Shown here in pieces: positions 7,989 to 15,484 of a DNA stretch of 31,289 nt. Below the pieces are notes generated by a model that was not told the DNA's origin, searched no databases, and saw only the letters and a program-made list of their open reading frames with translations. Both the position numbers and the translations under genes were made by a program. Positions within the stretch are counted from its first letter, which is position 1, and every line of letters begins with the position of its first letter. Source of the stretch: a virus; IMG/VR virus record IMGVR_UViG_3300005827_000004, positions 1 to 31,289 of that record; one strand, given 5' to 3'.

Positions 7989-9317
7989 TTAAACTGTTAT
8001 TTGTTTTACTTTAATTCCAGATTCACGAATACGCTCAACACATGCAGCGGTATTATCTGCGTTTTCTTCGCAGAATTGTACTAATTCCTCTTTACCTTCC
8101 TTGTTCTCAGGATCAGATTTAGCAGTAATTATTGCAGTTGGTGCACCAGCATTTTTTTTAAGAGTATTTATTTCTTGTTTTAAAGTAGCAATAGTACTAT
8201 CATGCTCGGTAATAGTTGCAATATGCCCATTAATTATGCCCTGAGAGATATCCAATTGATTTTGTATCTGCTCTAGCGCGGTTCTGTCACCCTCAGCAGA
8301 TTCTAAAGCAGTTTCAATGGCTTTCATATTCTCCTCGGTGAGGAAAACACCACCATCAGCAATTTCTAATGAGGGTACACCAATTAAAGCAGCGATTCTG
8401 GCGTATTTATTCATATTTAAACTTTTTGGTTTTTGTATCTCTTTTTTTGCGCTTGGTTTGTTAGTATCAACTAAACCAAGAGTAATATCTACAGCTTCAT
8501 CGAATGTGGCAATTTGATCAACTAATCCGGTGGTAATGGATTTATCGGCGAATTCAAGGCGACCTTTGAATATAGAATCATCAGCTATTTTATTGCTCCG
8601 ACCATTTTTTACTGATAGTACAAAATCATCACGAAGAGGATTGAGCACATCTTTTATATAGTTTTCGTACTTTTTCTGACGAATCTCCTTAAATTCTTTA
8701 TTTTTTTCGTCAGATTCATCGGCATATATATCATGAAAAACAACACCCTCTTTCTCCCACATGGGTTGAACATCAATCCAACTCATCATAACCCCAATGC
8801 TACCCACCCGTGCTTTTTTGGTACTGGCAATAACTAAATCGGCTTGCGATGCAATCCAATAAGCAGCGCTGGCTGCTAAATCATCTACAAAAGCAACAAT
8901 AGGTTTACGAGTTTTAGCAACGACTTCGGCAAGTTGATCAGTTCCTGAAACTGTTCCACCAGGTGAATCAATACGAAGTAGAATAGCATCAACAGATGCA
9001 TCGTTATCTATTTGCTTTATCCAATTGCCAATGGTATCCATGCCAACCGGTCCGCAATCTTGGTCATCTTTCATTAAAACCCCATTGATGGGAATAACAG
9101 CAACAACGCCCGATTTTACTCCACGGCTTTGCGTTGATGCTCTAACCGCTGAAGGTTTTGGATTAACCTCAATATTTTTTGGTTTTAATAATTCACGGTC
9201 GGATTCAAAAACAAGTTTACCATCAAGCAACGATTTAACAGCCCAGTGGTAAGACGCGGCTGTCATTTGTTCCATTGCCCATGGCGACCGAAATACTTGT
9301 AAAAGAAGTCTGTGCAT
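7989..9317 (-). CDS. S49/SppA-type prohead protease with C-terminal scaffold
   Basis: A 442-aa fusion of a ClpP/SppA-fold serine protease and a scaffold-like tail. The protease (about residues 68-282) has LLRIDSPGGTVSG, then DDLAASAAYWIASQADLVIA with the catalytic serine at about 150, then RVGSIGVMMSW, and a lysine at about 205 or 207 in ADESDEKNKEF that fits the Ser-Lys dyad of S49 peptidases. From about residue 325 to 390 the sequence is a charged, heptad-like coiled coil (AEGDRTALEQIQNQLDISQG), as in scaffolding proteins. Proteases of this kind remove the scaffold during prohead maturation. An in-frame ATG at 8414 (MNKYARIAALIGV) in a good A-rich leader could give a separate scaffold, as with lambda C and Nu3. 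The downstream capsid gene starts 3 bases later. Confidence 0.88.
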   Translation of the reverse strand: MHRLLLQVFRSPWAMEQMTAASYHWAVKSLLDGKLVFESDRELLKPKNIEVNPKPSAVRASTQSRGVKSGVVAVIPINGVLMKDDQDCGPVGMDTIGNWIKQIDNDASVDAILLRIDSPGGTVSGTDQLAEVVAKTRKPIVAFVDDLAASAAYWIASQADLVIASTKKARVGSIGVMMSWIDVQPMWEKEGVVFHDIYADESDEKNKEFKEIRQKKYENYIKDVLNPLRDDFVLSVKNGRSNKIADDSIFKGRLEFADKSITTGLVDQIATFDEAVDITLGLVDTNKPSAKKEIQKPKSLNMNKYARIAALIGVPSLEIADGGVFLTEENMKAIETALESAEGDRTALEQIQNQLDISQGIINGHIATITEHDSTIATLKQEINTLKKNAGAPTAIITAKSDPENKEGKEELVQFCEENADNTAACVERIRESGIKVKQITV

Positions 9318-9374
9318 TGCAATTAATTTGATGCAATGCTAACGCTTTAATTAAGGGATGGAAAGGACAATAAA

Positions 9375-10622
9375 CTACCCTATTAATTCTAATTTTATTG
9401 AACTTATAACTACTGATGAGTAGCTATCAACCTCCGATATGCCGTAGTAGAATTTTAATTCTTTTAAATCTGATACATCAAATTCAAATGTTTTAGTCTC
9501 CGCTGGGCTCTGAATTATTTTGTCAGAGAATATTTCTACATCTGAAGAATTGAATCCATGAATAACTATAGGATTTTCACCCAAGTTTCCAATATATTCT
9601 TCAGTATATACGTCAACAGTTAAGCGAATTGAACCGCTCATTGCGCTATCTAAAACTTTACATAACCTAGCTTCGGTTATTGAAACAGTATGTATAAACT
9701 TAAGTCCATTAGTATTGGGTTCACACCAAGCATTTGAATGTGGTCCACCATATCTACCAATTGTCCATCCAATTGGATATTGATCATACGGAGCATCACC
9801 AAGCCAACTATCAAAAATTTCATTAAAAATTAGTATATCATCGATAGTGCTAAATGATTTTTCATCACCATAACCAATACCTGCACTATTTTCAGCATAA
9901 GATCTTATGTAGTATGTTGTATTTTTTATTAAATTGGATAAACTACTCGTAAAATTATTTGAAACGCCATCAATTGTTTTACTATCATTAATAGTTGGAT
10001 TATGGCTTGTGCTCCAGCATACCCCGCAGGATGTTATTATAGCACCACCATTGGATATAATTGCACCGCCACATGATGCTGTAGTAAAATCAATATCGGA
10101 AATATCTGCTGTTGATAAAGTTGGAACCAGAATAGTTGGAGATGAAGGGGGTATATATTCTAAAATATCCTTTAAAAATCTACCAGGCTTTAAATCGGAA
10201 CCAACGCAAATTATTTCAACCCCATCAAAACTATCCGGCGTTGTTTTTGGCAAACTATTAGCAGTTAAATATAGCGGGAAATCAAGTGTGCCATATATTT
10301 TTTTTGCGCCACGATTCAAGGTTGCTATTAAAATTACATACTGATTAACATAGGGTATAATAGACTCCCAAAGTTCTATTCGTTCTTGTGGAATTAACCA
10401 ACGAATTTCGGATGGGTAAGTTATTCCAGCATCACTTTTACCAATATTCGTTTGTATCTTATCGCTTTTATATGTTCGATAAACAGTTATTGGAGTGAAA
10501 TTTTGTTCAATAAAAAGAACGCATTTCATATCTTTTTCACGAATATTTATGGCTTTGTTCAAGGGAACTAAATTGAGTTGAACAATTCCACCTATGTTAA
10601 TATTGCCATTTGGTGATATCAT
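9375..10622 (-). CDS. FN3-containing virion protein with lectin-like C-terminus
   Basis: A 415-aa protein. Residues 1-150 form a phage-type beta domain (MISPNGNINIGGIVQLNL ... TPDSFDGVEIICVGSD). Next comes a Pro/Thr linker and an FN3 domain of the style common in Bacteroidota proteins, with CGVCWSTSHNPTINDSKTI and NTTYYIRSYAENSAG (about residues 190-260). The last 150 residues look like a jelly-roll carbohydrate-binding module (TWE-like aromatic and Asn/Gly loops, SIRLTVDVYTEEYIGNLG). It probably decorates the virion and binds host glycans. The gene overlaps the stop of the 169-aa gene upstream by 4 bases (ATGA), so the two are translationally coupled. The lectin assignment is inference from strand pattern. 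Confidence 0.65.
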   Translation of the reverse strand: MISPNGNINIGGIVQLNLVPLNKAINIREKDMKCVLFIEQNFTPITVYRTYKSDKIQTNIGKSDAGITYPSEIRWLIPQERIELWESIIPYVNQYVILIATLNRGAKKIYGTLDFPLYLTANSLPKTTPDSFDGVEIICVGSDLKPGRFLKDILEYIPPSSPTILVPTLSTADISDIDFTTASCGGAIISNGGAIITSCGVCWSTSHNPTINDSKTIDGVSNNFTSSLSNLIKNTTYYIRSYAENSAGIGYGDEKSFSTIDDILIFNEIFDSWLGDAPYDQYPIGWTIGRYGGPHSNAWCEPNTNGLKFIHTVSITEARLCKVLDSAMSGSIRLTVDVYTEEYIGNLGENPIVIHGFNSSDVEIFSDKIIQSPAETKTFEFDVSDLKELKFYYGISEVDSYSSVVISSIKLELIG

Positions 10623-11128
10623 AGTAGAAAAATTAGGGACAAATTAGGGAACGATTTGGGGAAACTTTTTTCCTTTTTTTCTTTTTTCTTTTCTTTTGAT
10701 CTATAATAAGCTTTTTTAAGTGTTTCATAGTTTGTTTCGTCAAAAGTTATATTATTATCTGAGCAAAACTGAAGAATACACTTTTTAATTTCATTGGTAT
10801 ATCTAATTTTATCATCTATGAAACTAAATAAAGCATCTTTAAAATGTGCATAAATAATTCGCTCTATATCCTTTTGGGATTCATCGGGAATATAGTACTT
10901 ACCATCCCTTGTTTCAACCCTCATATGTTTTGGAATTTCAATGGTAAGAATAACTTTATTCTTTTCGCATTCCTTTGGTTTATAATTAAGAGGAATTCTT
11001 TTAATGAATGGCTTTATTATTGCGTGAACCAAATTATTCCTTTCATCATATCTTAAGGAAAATTTGCAATCAATATATTCCTTAAGATATGGTCTAAGTT
11101 GAATATCAATAGTTATCTTTTCTGACAT
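10619..11128 (-). CDS. Hypothetical protein with basic C-terminus (169 aa)
   Basis: I do not recognise a specific family. The first 100 residues alternate strands and charged turns (MSEKITIDIQLRPYLKEYID ... VILTIEIPKHMRVETRDGKY). A helical part follows, with IERIIYAHFKDALFSFIDDK, and then a very lysine-rich segment (SKEKKKEKKEK), which suggests nucleic-acid or membrane-surface contact. It is coupled to the FN3 protein by an ATGA overlap. It precedes the capsid genes, a place often used for portal, head or assembly factors, but none of those is supported here. Confidence 0.6.
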   Translation of the reverse strand: MSEKITIDIQLRPYLKEYIDCKFSLRYDERNNLVHAIIKPFIKRIPLNYKPKECEKNKVILTIEIPKHMRVETRDGKYYIPDESQKDIERIIYAHFKDALFSFIDDKIRYTNEIKKCILQFCSDNNITFDETNYETLKKAYYRSKEKKKEKKEKSFPKSFPNLSLIFLL

Positions 11129-11176
11129 TCTAATTTTTTGCTAAGTTAAAATTAACGGTTATTTGTGTAAAGGGCA

Positions 11177-11719
11177 TTATATGTTATGATACTTAGCAAG
11201 TATCATCTGATGCCCATATTTATCAATTTGTCCATCTCTAATTATAGTAAAGCCTATATCAGTAAAATGGGATGGTGTCCATAATGAAAGATGTGTTTCT
11301 TTACTATTCCCGTATACAGCACCTTGCTCAAAAAATATTGCCGGTGTTCCTACTAATAGAATACCCCCGGGATTCAACCATTTTTTAATTATTTCAAGTT
11401 GATTTTTACCCTCATCCAAAGTAAAGTGCTCAATAACATCCATTAATGTAATAGCATCATATTTCTGGGAAGGATTAAAATCTTGAATGGATTCAACGTA
11501 AATGCTATCATATAAATCCCATATAGGAGATTTATAGTTTCCAAAATATTCAACGCCATGAAGAACGGTATGGTAGGGATAAACACCTAAATCAATCCAC
11601 TCACGAATGGCTGCTCCATACATTCCAAATCCAATGCCTAAATCGAGCACAGATTTAGGCTGCTTATTTACGAGTTCATATACCGCATCCGGTATAATTG
11701 AAAATGATCCTATTGGCAT
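11177..11719 (-). CDS. Class I SAM-dependent methyltransferase
   Basis: A 180-aa Rossmann-fold methyltransferase. SAM-binding motif I is VLDLGIGFGMYG (residues 24-35). A motif IV-type segment, DAITLMDVIEHF, at about 88-99 and a post-motif LNPGGILLVGTP follow the UbiE/methyltransf_11/23 pattern. There is no NPPY or DPPY motif, so it is probably not a DNA adenine methylase. The substrate is more likely a small molecule, glycan or protein. It lies between the recombinase of the cassette island and the virion genes, so it could have been brought in with the island or be a phage modification enzyme. Substrate unknown. Confidence 0.8.
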   Translation of the reverse strand: MPIGSFSIIPDAVYELVNKQPKSVLDLGIGFGMYGAAIREWIDLGVYPYHTVLHGVEYFGNYKSPIWDLYDSIYVESIQDFNPSQKYDAITLMDVIEHFTLDEGKNQLEIIKKWLNPGGILLVGTPAIFFEQGAVYGNSKETHLSLWTPSHFTDIGFTIIRDGQIDKYGHQMILAKYHNI

Positions 11720-11740
11720 AGTTTAATTTATTAATGGTTA

Positions 11741-12550
11741 TTATAATGGTAATGATACTTTCGATAACATTTGATTACTAACATGAGTATAAATTTCTGT
11801 TGTTTTACTAGATGCGTGACCTGCTATTTTTTGAATTATTCTTAAATCAGTTCCTGATTCCAATAATGATGTAAAACATGAATGTCTTAAAAGATGAAAA
11901 TGATATGATTCGCCAATATGTTGTTTAACAATATTATTACAACTTTTGGATGAGTATTTTAATTCAAACTGTCCATTAAATAAGTATTCCTTCGGCTTAT
12001 AAATTATAAAATATTCTCTTAAAAGTGTAAGCATATTTTCAGATAATGGAACAATTCTATCCTTTCTTCCTTTTGCTTGTCGAATATTAATTATCATTCT
12101 TTTTGAATCAATATCTTCAATTTTAAGATTTATTACCTCACTCACGCGTAAACCAACAGAAAAAGCAAGCGATAAAATAGCCTTATGCTTTATATTTTTA
12201 ATGGCATTAATCTTAGTTATCAAATAATCCTTTTCGATTATTTGAGGTAGATGTTTTTCTTTTCTAGGCCTTTCGATTTTATTAAGGTGTATTTCGCTTT
12301 TATTAAGAATATATTTATAAAACGCTTTTAGTGCATTAATTAATTGATTCTGTTGGCTTATAGATGTATATTTAAAACTAAATAAATAATCAGTTAAATC
12401 CTGAATAGTTAACTGATATGTTTCTTTTTTATATGAGTTATAATATTTTAAAACATAAAATGAATACATTTCAATAGTTCTTGGAGAATAATTTTTAACT
12501 CTTAAAATATTTTTGAATTTTTCAAGAGTTGATTCTTCGAAAGTATTCAT
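11741..12550 (-). CDS. Short Xer/IntI-like tyrosine recombinase beside the cassette array
   Basis: A 269-aa tyrosine recombinase. N-terminal SAM-like core-binding domain, residues 1-95; catalytic domain, 100-269. Active-site residues visible: R135 (SVGLRVSEV), K160 or K163 (QAKGRKDRIV), H219 and R222 (HLLRHS), H245 (AGHASSKTT), Y254 (EIYTHV). It ends with IYTHVSNQMLSKVSLPL, a tail like that of XerA/XerD and IntI proteins. The extra helical insertion between patches II and III that defines integron integrases is absent and the protein is shorter than IntI (about 320 aa). Its start is 37 bases from the orphan core site at 12588, divergent from the cassette array, exactly where an integron integrase would sit. 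It is a second recombinase in this phage, separate from the phage integrase. Role inferred: cassette excision or insertion; a Xer-like dimer-resolution role is the alternative. Confidence 0.88.
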   Translation of the reverse strand: MNTFEESTLEKFKNILRVKNYSPRTIEMYSFYVLKYYNSYKKETYQLTIQDLTDYLFSFKYTSISQQNQLINALKAFYKYILNKSEIHLNKIERPRKEKHLPQIIEKDYLITKINAIKNIKHKAILSLAFSVGLRVSEVINLKIEDIDSKRMIINIRQAKGRKDRIVPLSENMLTLLREYFIIYKPKEYLFNGQFELKYSSKSCNNIVKQHIGESYHFHLLRHSCFTSLLESGTDLRIIQKIAGHASSKTTEIYTHVSNQMLSKVSLPL

Positions 12551-12595
12551 ATTGGTAGGTTTTAATGTGTTATTTTATATATAATAGTTAGCGGT
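12551..12595 (+). other. attI-like site with orphan core GTTAGCGG
   Basis: A 45-base gap between the recombinase start and the first cassette. The core GTTAGCGG is at 12588-12595, reading on the plus strand away from the recombinase. It matches the 7-base GTTRRRY-type core of integron sites only loosely, but it is complementary to CCGCTAAC at 12913-12920, the inverse core of the first attC-like element. No other attC-like arm follows it on the recombinase side, so it fits an attI (insertion) site better than a truncated attC. Confidence 0.5.
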
Positions 12596-12597
12596 AA

Positions 12598-12876
12598 TTA
12601 AAGAACCGCCTGCAACTTTCGATATGCTTTTGAAAACTTGCTTTCTTTTCTGAAAAATGGCTTTTTAGAATCATACCAGCTTATTGTTAGGTTCTCATCC
12701 CAATATAATTTGAAATTATCACTACCATAAGCTGTATTATTTTTTGATTCAAATCTCATAAAAGCATTGCCTTTACTTGTTTTTATTGGTATTGCATAAA
12801 CACCATCAGGAACATTTTCTCCCATTCCGAATTTAGTTCCTAAAAATCTTTTTACTTCATTAAATTCTCGTAACAT
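12598..12876 (-). CDS. Cassette gene 1, hypothetical (92 aa)
   Basis: A small basic protein of unknown family. It is beta-rich (GVYAIPIKTSKGNAFMRFES, NLTISWYDSKKPFFRKES), with about equal aromatic and lysine content; no signal peptide or membrane segment. The start MLREFNEVKRFLGTKFGMGE is preceded by an A/T-rich leader. The gene is the only content of cassette 1 (12589-13038), lying between the attI-like core and the first attC-like element. It points with the phage transcript (minus strand), against the polarity inferred for the array. Function cannot be assigned; small unknown proteins are typical of integron cassettes. Confidence 0.7.
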   Translation of the reverse strand: MLREFNEVKRFLGTKFGMGENVPDGVYAIPIKTSKGNAFMRFESKNNTAYGSDNFKLYWDENLTISWYDSKKPFFRKESKFSKAYRKLQAVL

Positions 12877-12912
12877 ACATTTATATTTTATTGATTAATA
12901 AACAATTAACTA

Positions 12913-13045
12913 CCGCTAACAAGCGGTCATAAAACAAAGCGGTTTAATCGGTTCGGCAAGCTTATCACTCGCTTATGGTTAGGTGTCGGTTGATAATTTC
13001 TCAACCCGTTCACCGCTTCGTTTCATACCGCCATACCGTTAGCCG
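12913..13045. repeat. attC-like imperfect palindrome 1 (about 133 bp)
   Basis: The outer arms are CCGCTAAC (12913-12920) and GTTAGCCG (13038-13045). Inside, GCGGTCATAAAACAAAGCGG pairs with the complement of CCGCTTCGTTTCATACCGC, with one extra base on the left arm, as in the extrahelical bases of attC sites. The central spacer is variable. The size, inverse core, arms and core are those of an integron attC. It separates the 92-aa gene from the HAD-type gene. Confidence 0.75.
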
Positions 13046-13050
13046 TCAGT

Positions 13051-13476
13051 TTAAGACAGCACCCCGATAGCTTTGAGCATTTCTTCAACTTTATCCCAAT
13101 CGACAAATGGACGGTCTGAAATTTCGGGATCATAAAGTAATGGGCAGCCAAGAGCAGCATCATCAATATATAATTGACCGTATGCTTTGGGGCTTTTAGT
13201 CCAAGTGTGCTGTGTTGGATTTACATTTATTCCGTGTAATGGAATATGATTGTCAATAAACCAATTAACAGCATCTGTTAAATAATCACCAGCTTGTTTG
13301 TGTATTCCATAATCATTGCTTGTTACTTCTTCAGTATCACTTCTCATTGTAAAAAGAATGATATTATGCCCAGCATCGGCAATTTTGTTTAAAACAGGTA
13401 TAGCTCCAATGTCTTTACCTACTTTTGGAAATTCGTGAGTTACACAAGTTCCGTCAAAATCTATACATATTTCCAT
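13051..13476 (-). CDS. Cassette gene 2, HAD-like hydrolase
   Basis: A 141-aa HAD-superfamily protein of the short type without a cap domain. Motif I is IDFDGTCV, with nucleophile D6 and general acid D8. Motif II is LFTMRS, and the motif IV region is YIDDAALG near residue 104. This set supports phosphatase chemistry on a small phosphorylated substrate, but the substrate is not visible. Similar small hydrolases are widespread in Bacteroidota and their phages. The gene is the sole occupant of cassette 2 (13039-13638), flanked by GTTAGCCG and CGGCTAAC, and its stop is 5 bases from the first attC-like element. It is oriented with the phage transcript. Confidence 0.8.
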   Translation of the reverse strand: MEICIDFDGTCVTHEFPKVGKDIGAIPVLNKIADAGHNIILFTMRSDTEEVTSNDYGIHKQAGDYLTDAVNWFIDNHIPLHGINVNPTQHTWTKSPKAYGQLYIDDAALGCPLLYDPEISDRPFVDWDKVEEMLKAIGVLS

Positions 13477-13515
13477 ATTTTGATATTTAATTAATTACTA
13501 AAAATAAAAACCGAA

Positions 13516-13647
13516 CGGCTAACACCGCATAAAACCAATAAAGGTTGTATAGGTAATTTCAGTATTATAGCCCGTTCAAACTGTTGTGTATCTTGATAGT
13601 TCATCTCTCGCATTCCTTTACTGGTCTTATGCCCACCGTTATAGCCG
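13516..13647. repeat. attC-like imperfect palindrome 2 (about 132 bp)
   Basis: The outer arms are CGGCTAAC (13516-13523) and CCGTTATAGCCG (13636-13647). Inside, GCATAAAACCAATAAAGG pairs with the complement of CCTTTACTGGTCTTATGC, with three mismatches. It shares the inner CATAAAAC with palindrome 1 at the same place, so the two are members of one family although their spacers differ. It ends cassette 2. No further core was found to its right, so it is probably the last site of the array. Confidence 0.7.
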
Positions 13648-13677
13648 TAAACAAAGATGTGGTTTGTCACAACTTAT

Positions 13678-13800
13678 TTATTTAAGTTTTTGTTCTTCAC
13701 GAAGTTTTCTATTATTAATTTGAGTATCTGAAACAATTTTTGCGCATGTTTTACATTGAGTAGTACATTTACACCGACAATAGAAATTTTCATTTGACAT
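13678..13800 (-). CDS. 40-aa Cys-rich small protein
   Basis: A short frame too small for usual gene lists: a start at 13800 and stop at 13678. It reads MSNENFYCRCKCTTQCKTCA followed by a charged tail ending REEQKLK. Five cysteines fall within 13 residues (CRCKCTTQCKTC), a metal-binding-like cluster. It starts 18 bases after the stop of the DUF5131 gene, which itself has a Cys-rich tail. The pairing suggests a functional link, for example metal or iron-sulphur handling, but that is inference. It is just to the right of the last attC-like element. Confidence 0.55.
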   Translation of the reverse strand: MSNENFYCRCKCTTQCKTCAKIVSDTQINNRKLREEQKLK

Positions 13801-13818
13801 AATAAATTCTGTTTTTCG

Positions 13819-14697
13819 TCAATCTTGAAAATTACACCCAACAGCAAGAGTACATTTCATATCCTTTGTTTGATGAAGACAAGATTGATTATAATGACAA
13901 TATTTTATATTAGGTAATTGCGAGTATTCAATACCATCTAAAAGATTACCTGCTGGTTTTTTTCCAACTTTATACATTTTAATTCCATCCCAATCACCCC
14001 ATTGCTTAAAGAAAAATCGAACTTTAGCATCTTTACATTGCTCTCTAATAGATCTAACCCAATCGGGATGGATTGGCCTAGCGTTATGTCCTGTTTCACC
14101 GCCACAGATAACCCAATCAATAATTTCTCTTGGACAGATATCACCGCCTTCATCCAAATATTTTTCAATATCAATTGCTCCTAGCATGGGTTCAATTGAA
14201 ACAAACCGAATTGCTGCAGGAATTTGAAGTAGGATAGTAATACGCTCATCGGCCCGTTGCTGATTTTCTGCAGTAACACCTAGCCATAGATTTGAAAAGT
14301 TTATTGCCAAATTAGGGTTATTTAACCAATCAAAGAATTGTTTCATTCTTTGTGGGCGTTTAGTTAAAATCATAAATGTATGGGCACGGTTATGATAAAT
14401 ATTATCCATAACCTTCCTAATGAAATCAAATGGGATATCATCATGAAACAAATCCCCCATTGAGCAAACGAAAACTCTTTGAGGTTTTTTCCATAGATAT
14501 GGCTCAAATAAGGATTCAGGATGGCATGTTGGTTTGAATGCATTGCGATACTTGTAAGCAATATTGCGTTTTGGATTTTTTTGAAGTCTTTTAGCAAAGG
14601 GTTCTGAGTAACAGTTTAAACATCCTTCGCTAATTTTATCGCAACCGGTTACCGGATTCCATACTTTTGTAGCCCATTGTATTTTAGTGTTTGCCAT
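13819..14697 (-). CDS. DUF5131 / phage Gp37-Gp68 family protein
   Basis: A 292-aa member of the family known from mycobacteriophage gp37 and gp68, widespread in phages and of unproven function. The start has TKIQWATKVWNPVTGC and then CDKISEGCLNCYSEPFAKRL, a cysteine arrangement reminiscent of radical-SAM and iron-sulphur proteins. FVCSMGDLFHDDIPFDFI and RFVSIEPMLGAI are family-typical segments, and CGGETGHNARPIHPDWVRSI is highly characteristic. The C-terminus adds a Cys/His-rich tail (KYCHYNQSCLHQTKDMKC). A role in nucleotide or DNA modification has been suggested for radical-SAM-like phage proteins, but nothing here fixes the substrate. Confidence 0.85.
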   Translation of the reverse strand: MANTKIQWATKVWNPVTGCDKISEGCLNCYSEPFAKRLQKNPKRNIAYKYRNAFKPTCHPESLFEPYLWKKPQRVFVCSMGDLFHDDIPFDFIRKVMDNIYHNRAHTFMILTKRPQRMKQFFDWLNNPNLAINFSNLWLGVTAENQQRADERITILLQIPAAIRFVSIEPMLGAIDIEKYLDEGGDICPREIIDWVICGGETGHNARPIHPDWVRSIREQCKDAKVRFFFKQWGDWDGIKMYKVGKKPAGNLLDGIEYSQLPNIKYCHYNQSCLHQTKDMKCTLAVGCNFQD

Positions 14698-14740
14698 ATA
14701 ATTAGTTTAATTGTTTAAGTGGTAAATTCTGTAGTATCCA

Positions 14741-14962
14741 CTACTTTATAATTGTTTTAATTTCTTCGATTTCATCGAAGTAAGATCTATCCTCCCCTTT
14801 ACAAATCACAAATTTACCCTGATGCTGAGCTATGCTTTTGTAAACAGTGTAACTTGTTCCATTATTGATTATTATAATGCTAGGATTAATTACCCAAATA
14901 ACGCGGGCATCAGGATAAATGGCTAAGATTTGTTTAATATATCCATCCTTCTCGGTCTTCAT
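14741..14962 (-). CDS. Hypothetical protein (73 aa)
   Basis: A small alpha/beta protein that begins MKTEKDGYIKQILAIYPDAR and has strands in VIWVINPSIIIINNGTSYTV, then an acidic C-terminus (FDEIEEIKTIIK). No motif is recognised. It is 6 bases from the stop of the ASCH-like gene upstream, so it belongs to the same transcript. Confidence 0.6.
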   Translation of the reverse strand: MKTEKDGYIKQILAIYPDARVIWVINPSIIIINNGTSYTVYKSIAQHQGKFVICKGEDRSYFDEIEEIKTIIK

Positions 14963-14968
14963 ATTATA

Positions 14969-15475
14969 CTAATATCTTAAGTTAGTCCAATGAATAATTT
15001 TGCCCGAAAACTCAGCATGTATATCTTCCTGATGGGGAAAGAAGTAATTTTCAAAATCATTAATATTCTCAAAGCCATCGTTACGAGCCAATGCATCTAA
15101 TTCTATATCACAAAGTTTTTTAGAATCAACGCTAACTTCTAAACCATTAATAATGGTCATAAATATGCGCTGTGTACTTTTGCATGGAAGCATTGGCGCA
15201 AAACAAAACATCATTGGCGTTCGAGTATGGACATAAAAATGAATAGCTACTCCAGCATGCCAGCGGTTATAACTATCTTCTCTTATAGAATGATGTTTTG
15301 GAAAAAATGTACTATCACTATCAATATTTCTAGGTATTATCTTACCAGTTTTAGTAAAATAATTACTAGTATATTCAATTTTAATGGTAGAATCTAATTC
15401 TAATGATTCCCATATTTTAGGGATAAAGAATGTAGGTTTACCATCAGGAAATTGTGTTTTGAATGATAGATTCAT
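14969..15475 (-). CDS. ASCH-like small phage protein
   Basis: A 168-aa protein I recognise as a type common in Bacteroidota phages. It starts NLSFKTQFPDGKPTFFIPKI. The central HHSIREDSYNRWHAGVAIHF recalls the ASCH-domain segment in which a Thr/Ser-Ile-Arg motif precedes 'W-x-x-G' and a strand. It ends FSGKIIHWTNLRY, also family-like. ASCH folds are related to PUA domains and bind RNA or modified nucleic acid. A nucleic-acid-binding or anti-restriction role is plausible, not shown. Confidence 0.6.
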   Translation of the reverse strand: MNLSFKTQFPDGKPTFFIPKIWESLELDSTIKIEYTSNYFTKTGKIIPRNIDSDSTFFPKHHSIREDSYNRWHAGVAIHFYVHTRTPMMFCFAPMLPCKSTQRIFMTIINGLEVSVDSKKLCDIELDALARNDGFENINDFENYFFPHQEDIHAEFSGKIIHWTNLRY

Positions 15476-15484
15476 AATTTTATA

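Noticed and set aside
9934-10344. A 136-aa plus-strand frame inside the FN3 virion gene
   Set aside because: It lies wholly within a well-supported minus-strand gene and has no motif; it is a shadow frame.
12588-12595. Reading GTTAGCGG as the remnant of a third, truncated attC
   Set aside because: No attC arm follows it on the recombinase side; reading the array in the plus direction makes it an attI-type core and leaves no broken element.
12913-13647. Reading the two palindromes as a CRISPR array or as transposon ends
   Set aside because: There are only two, over 450 bp apart, of different spacer sequence, with no short direct repeats and no transposase; the core complementarity supports attC-like elements.
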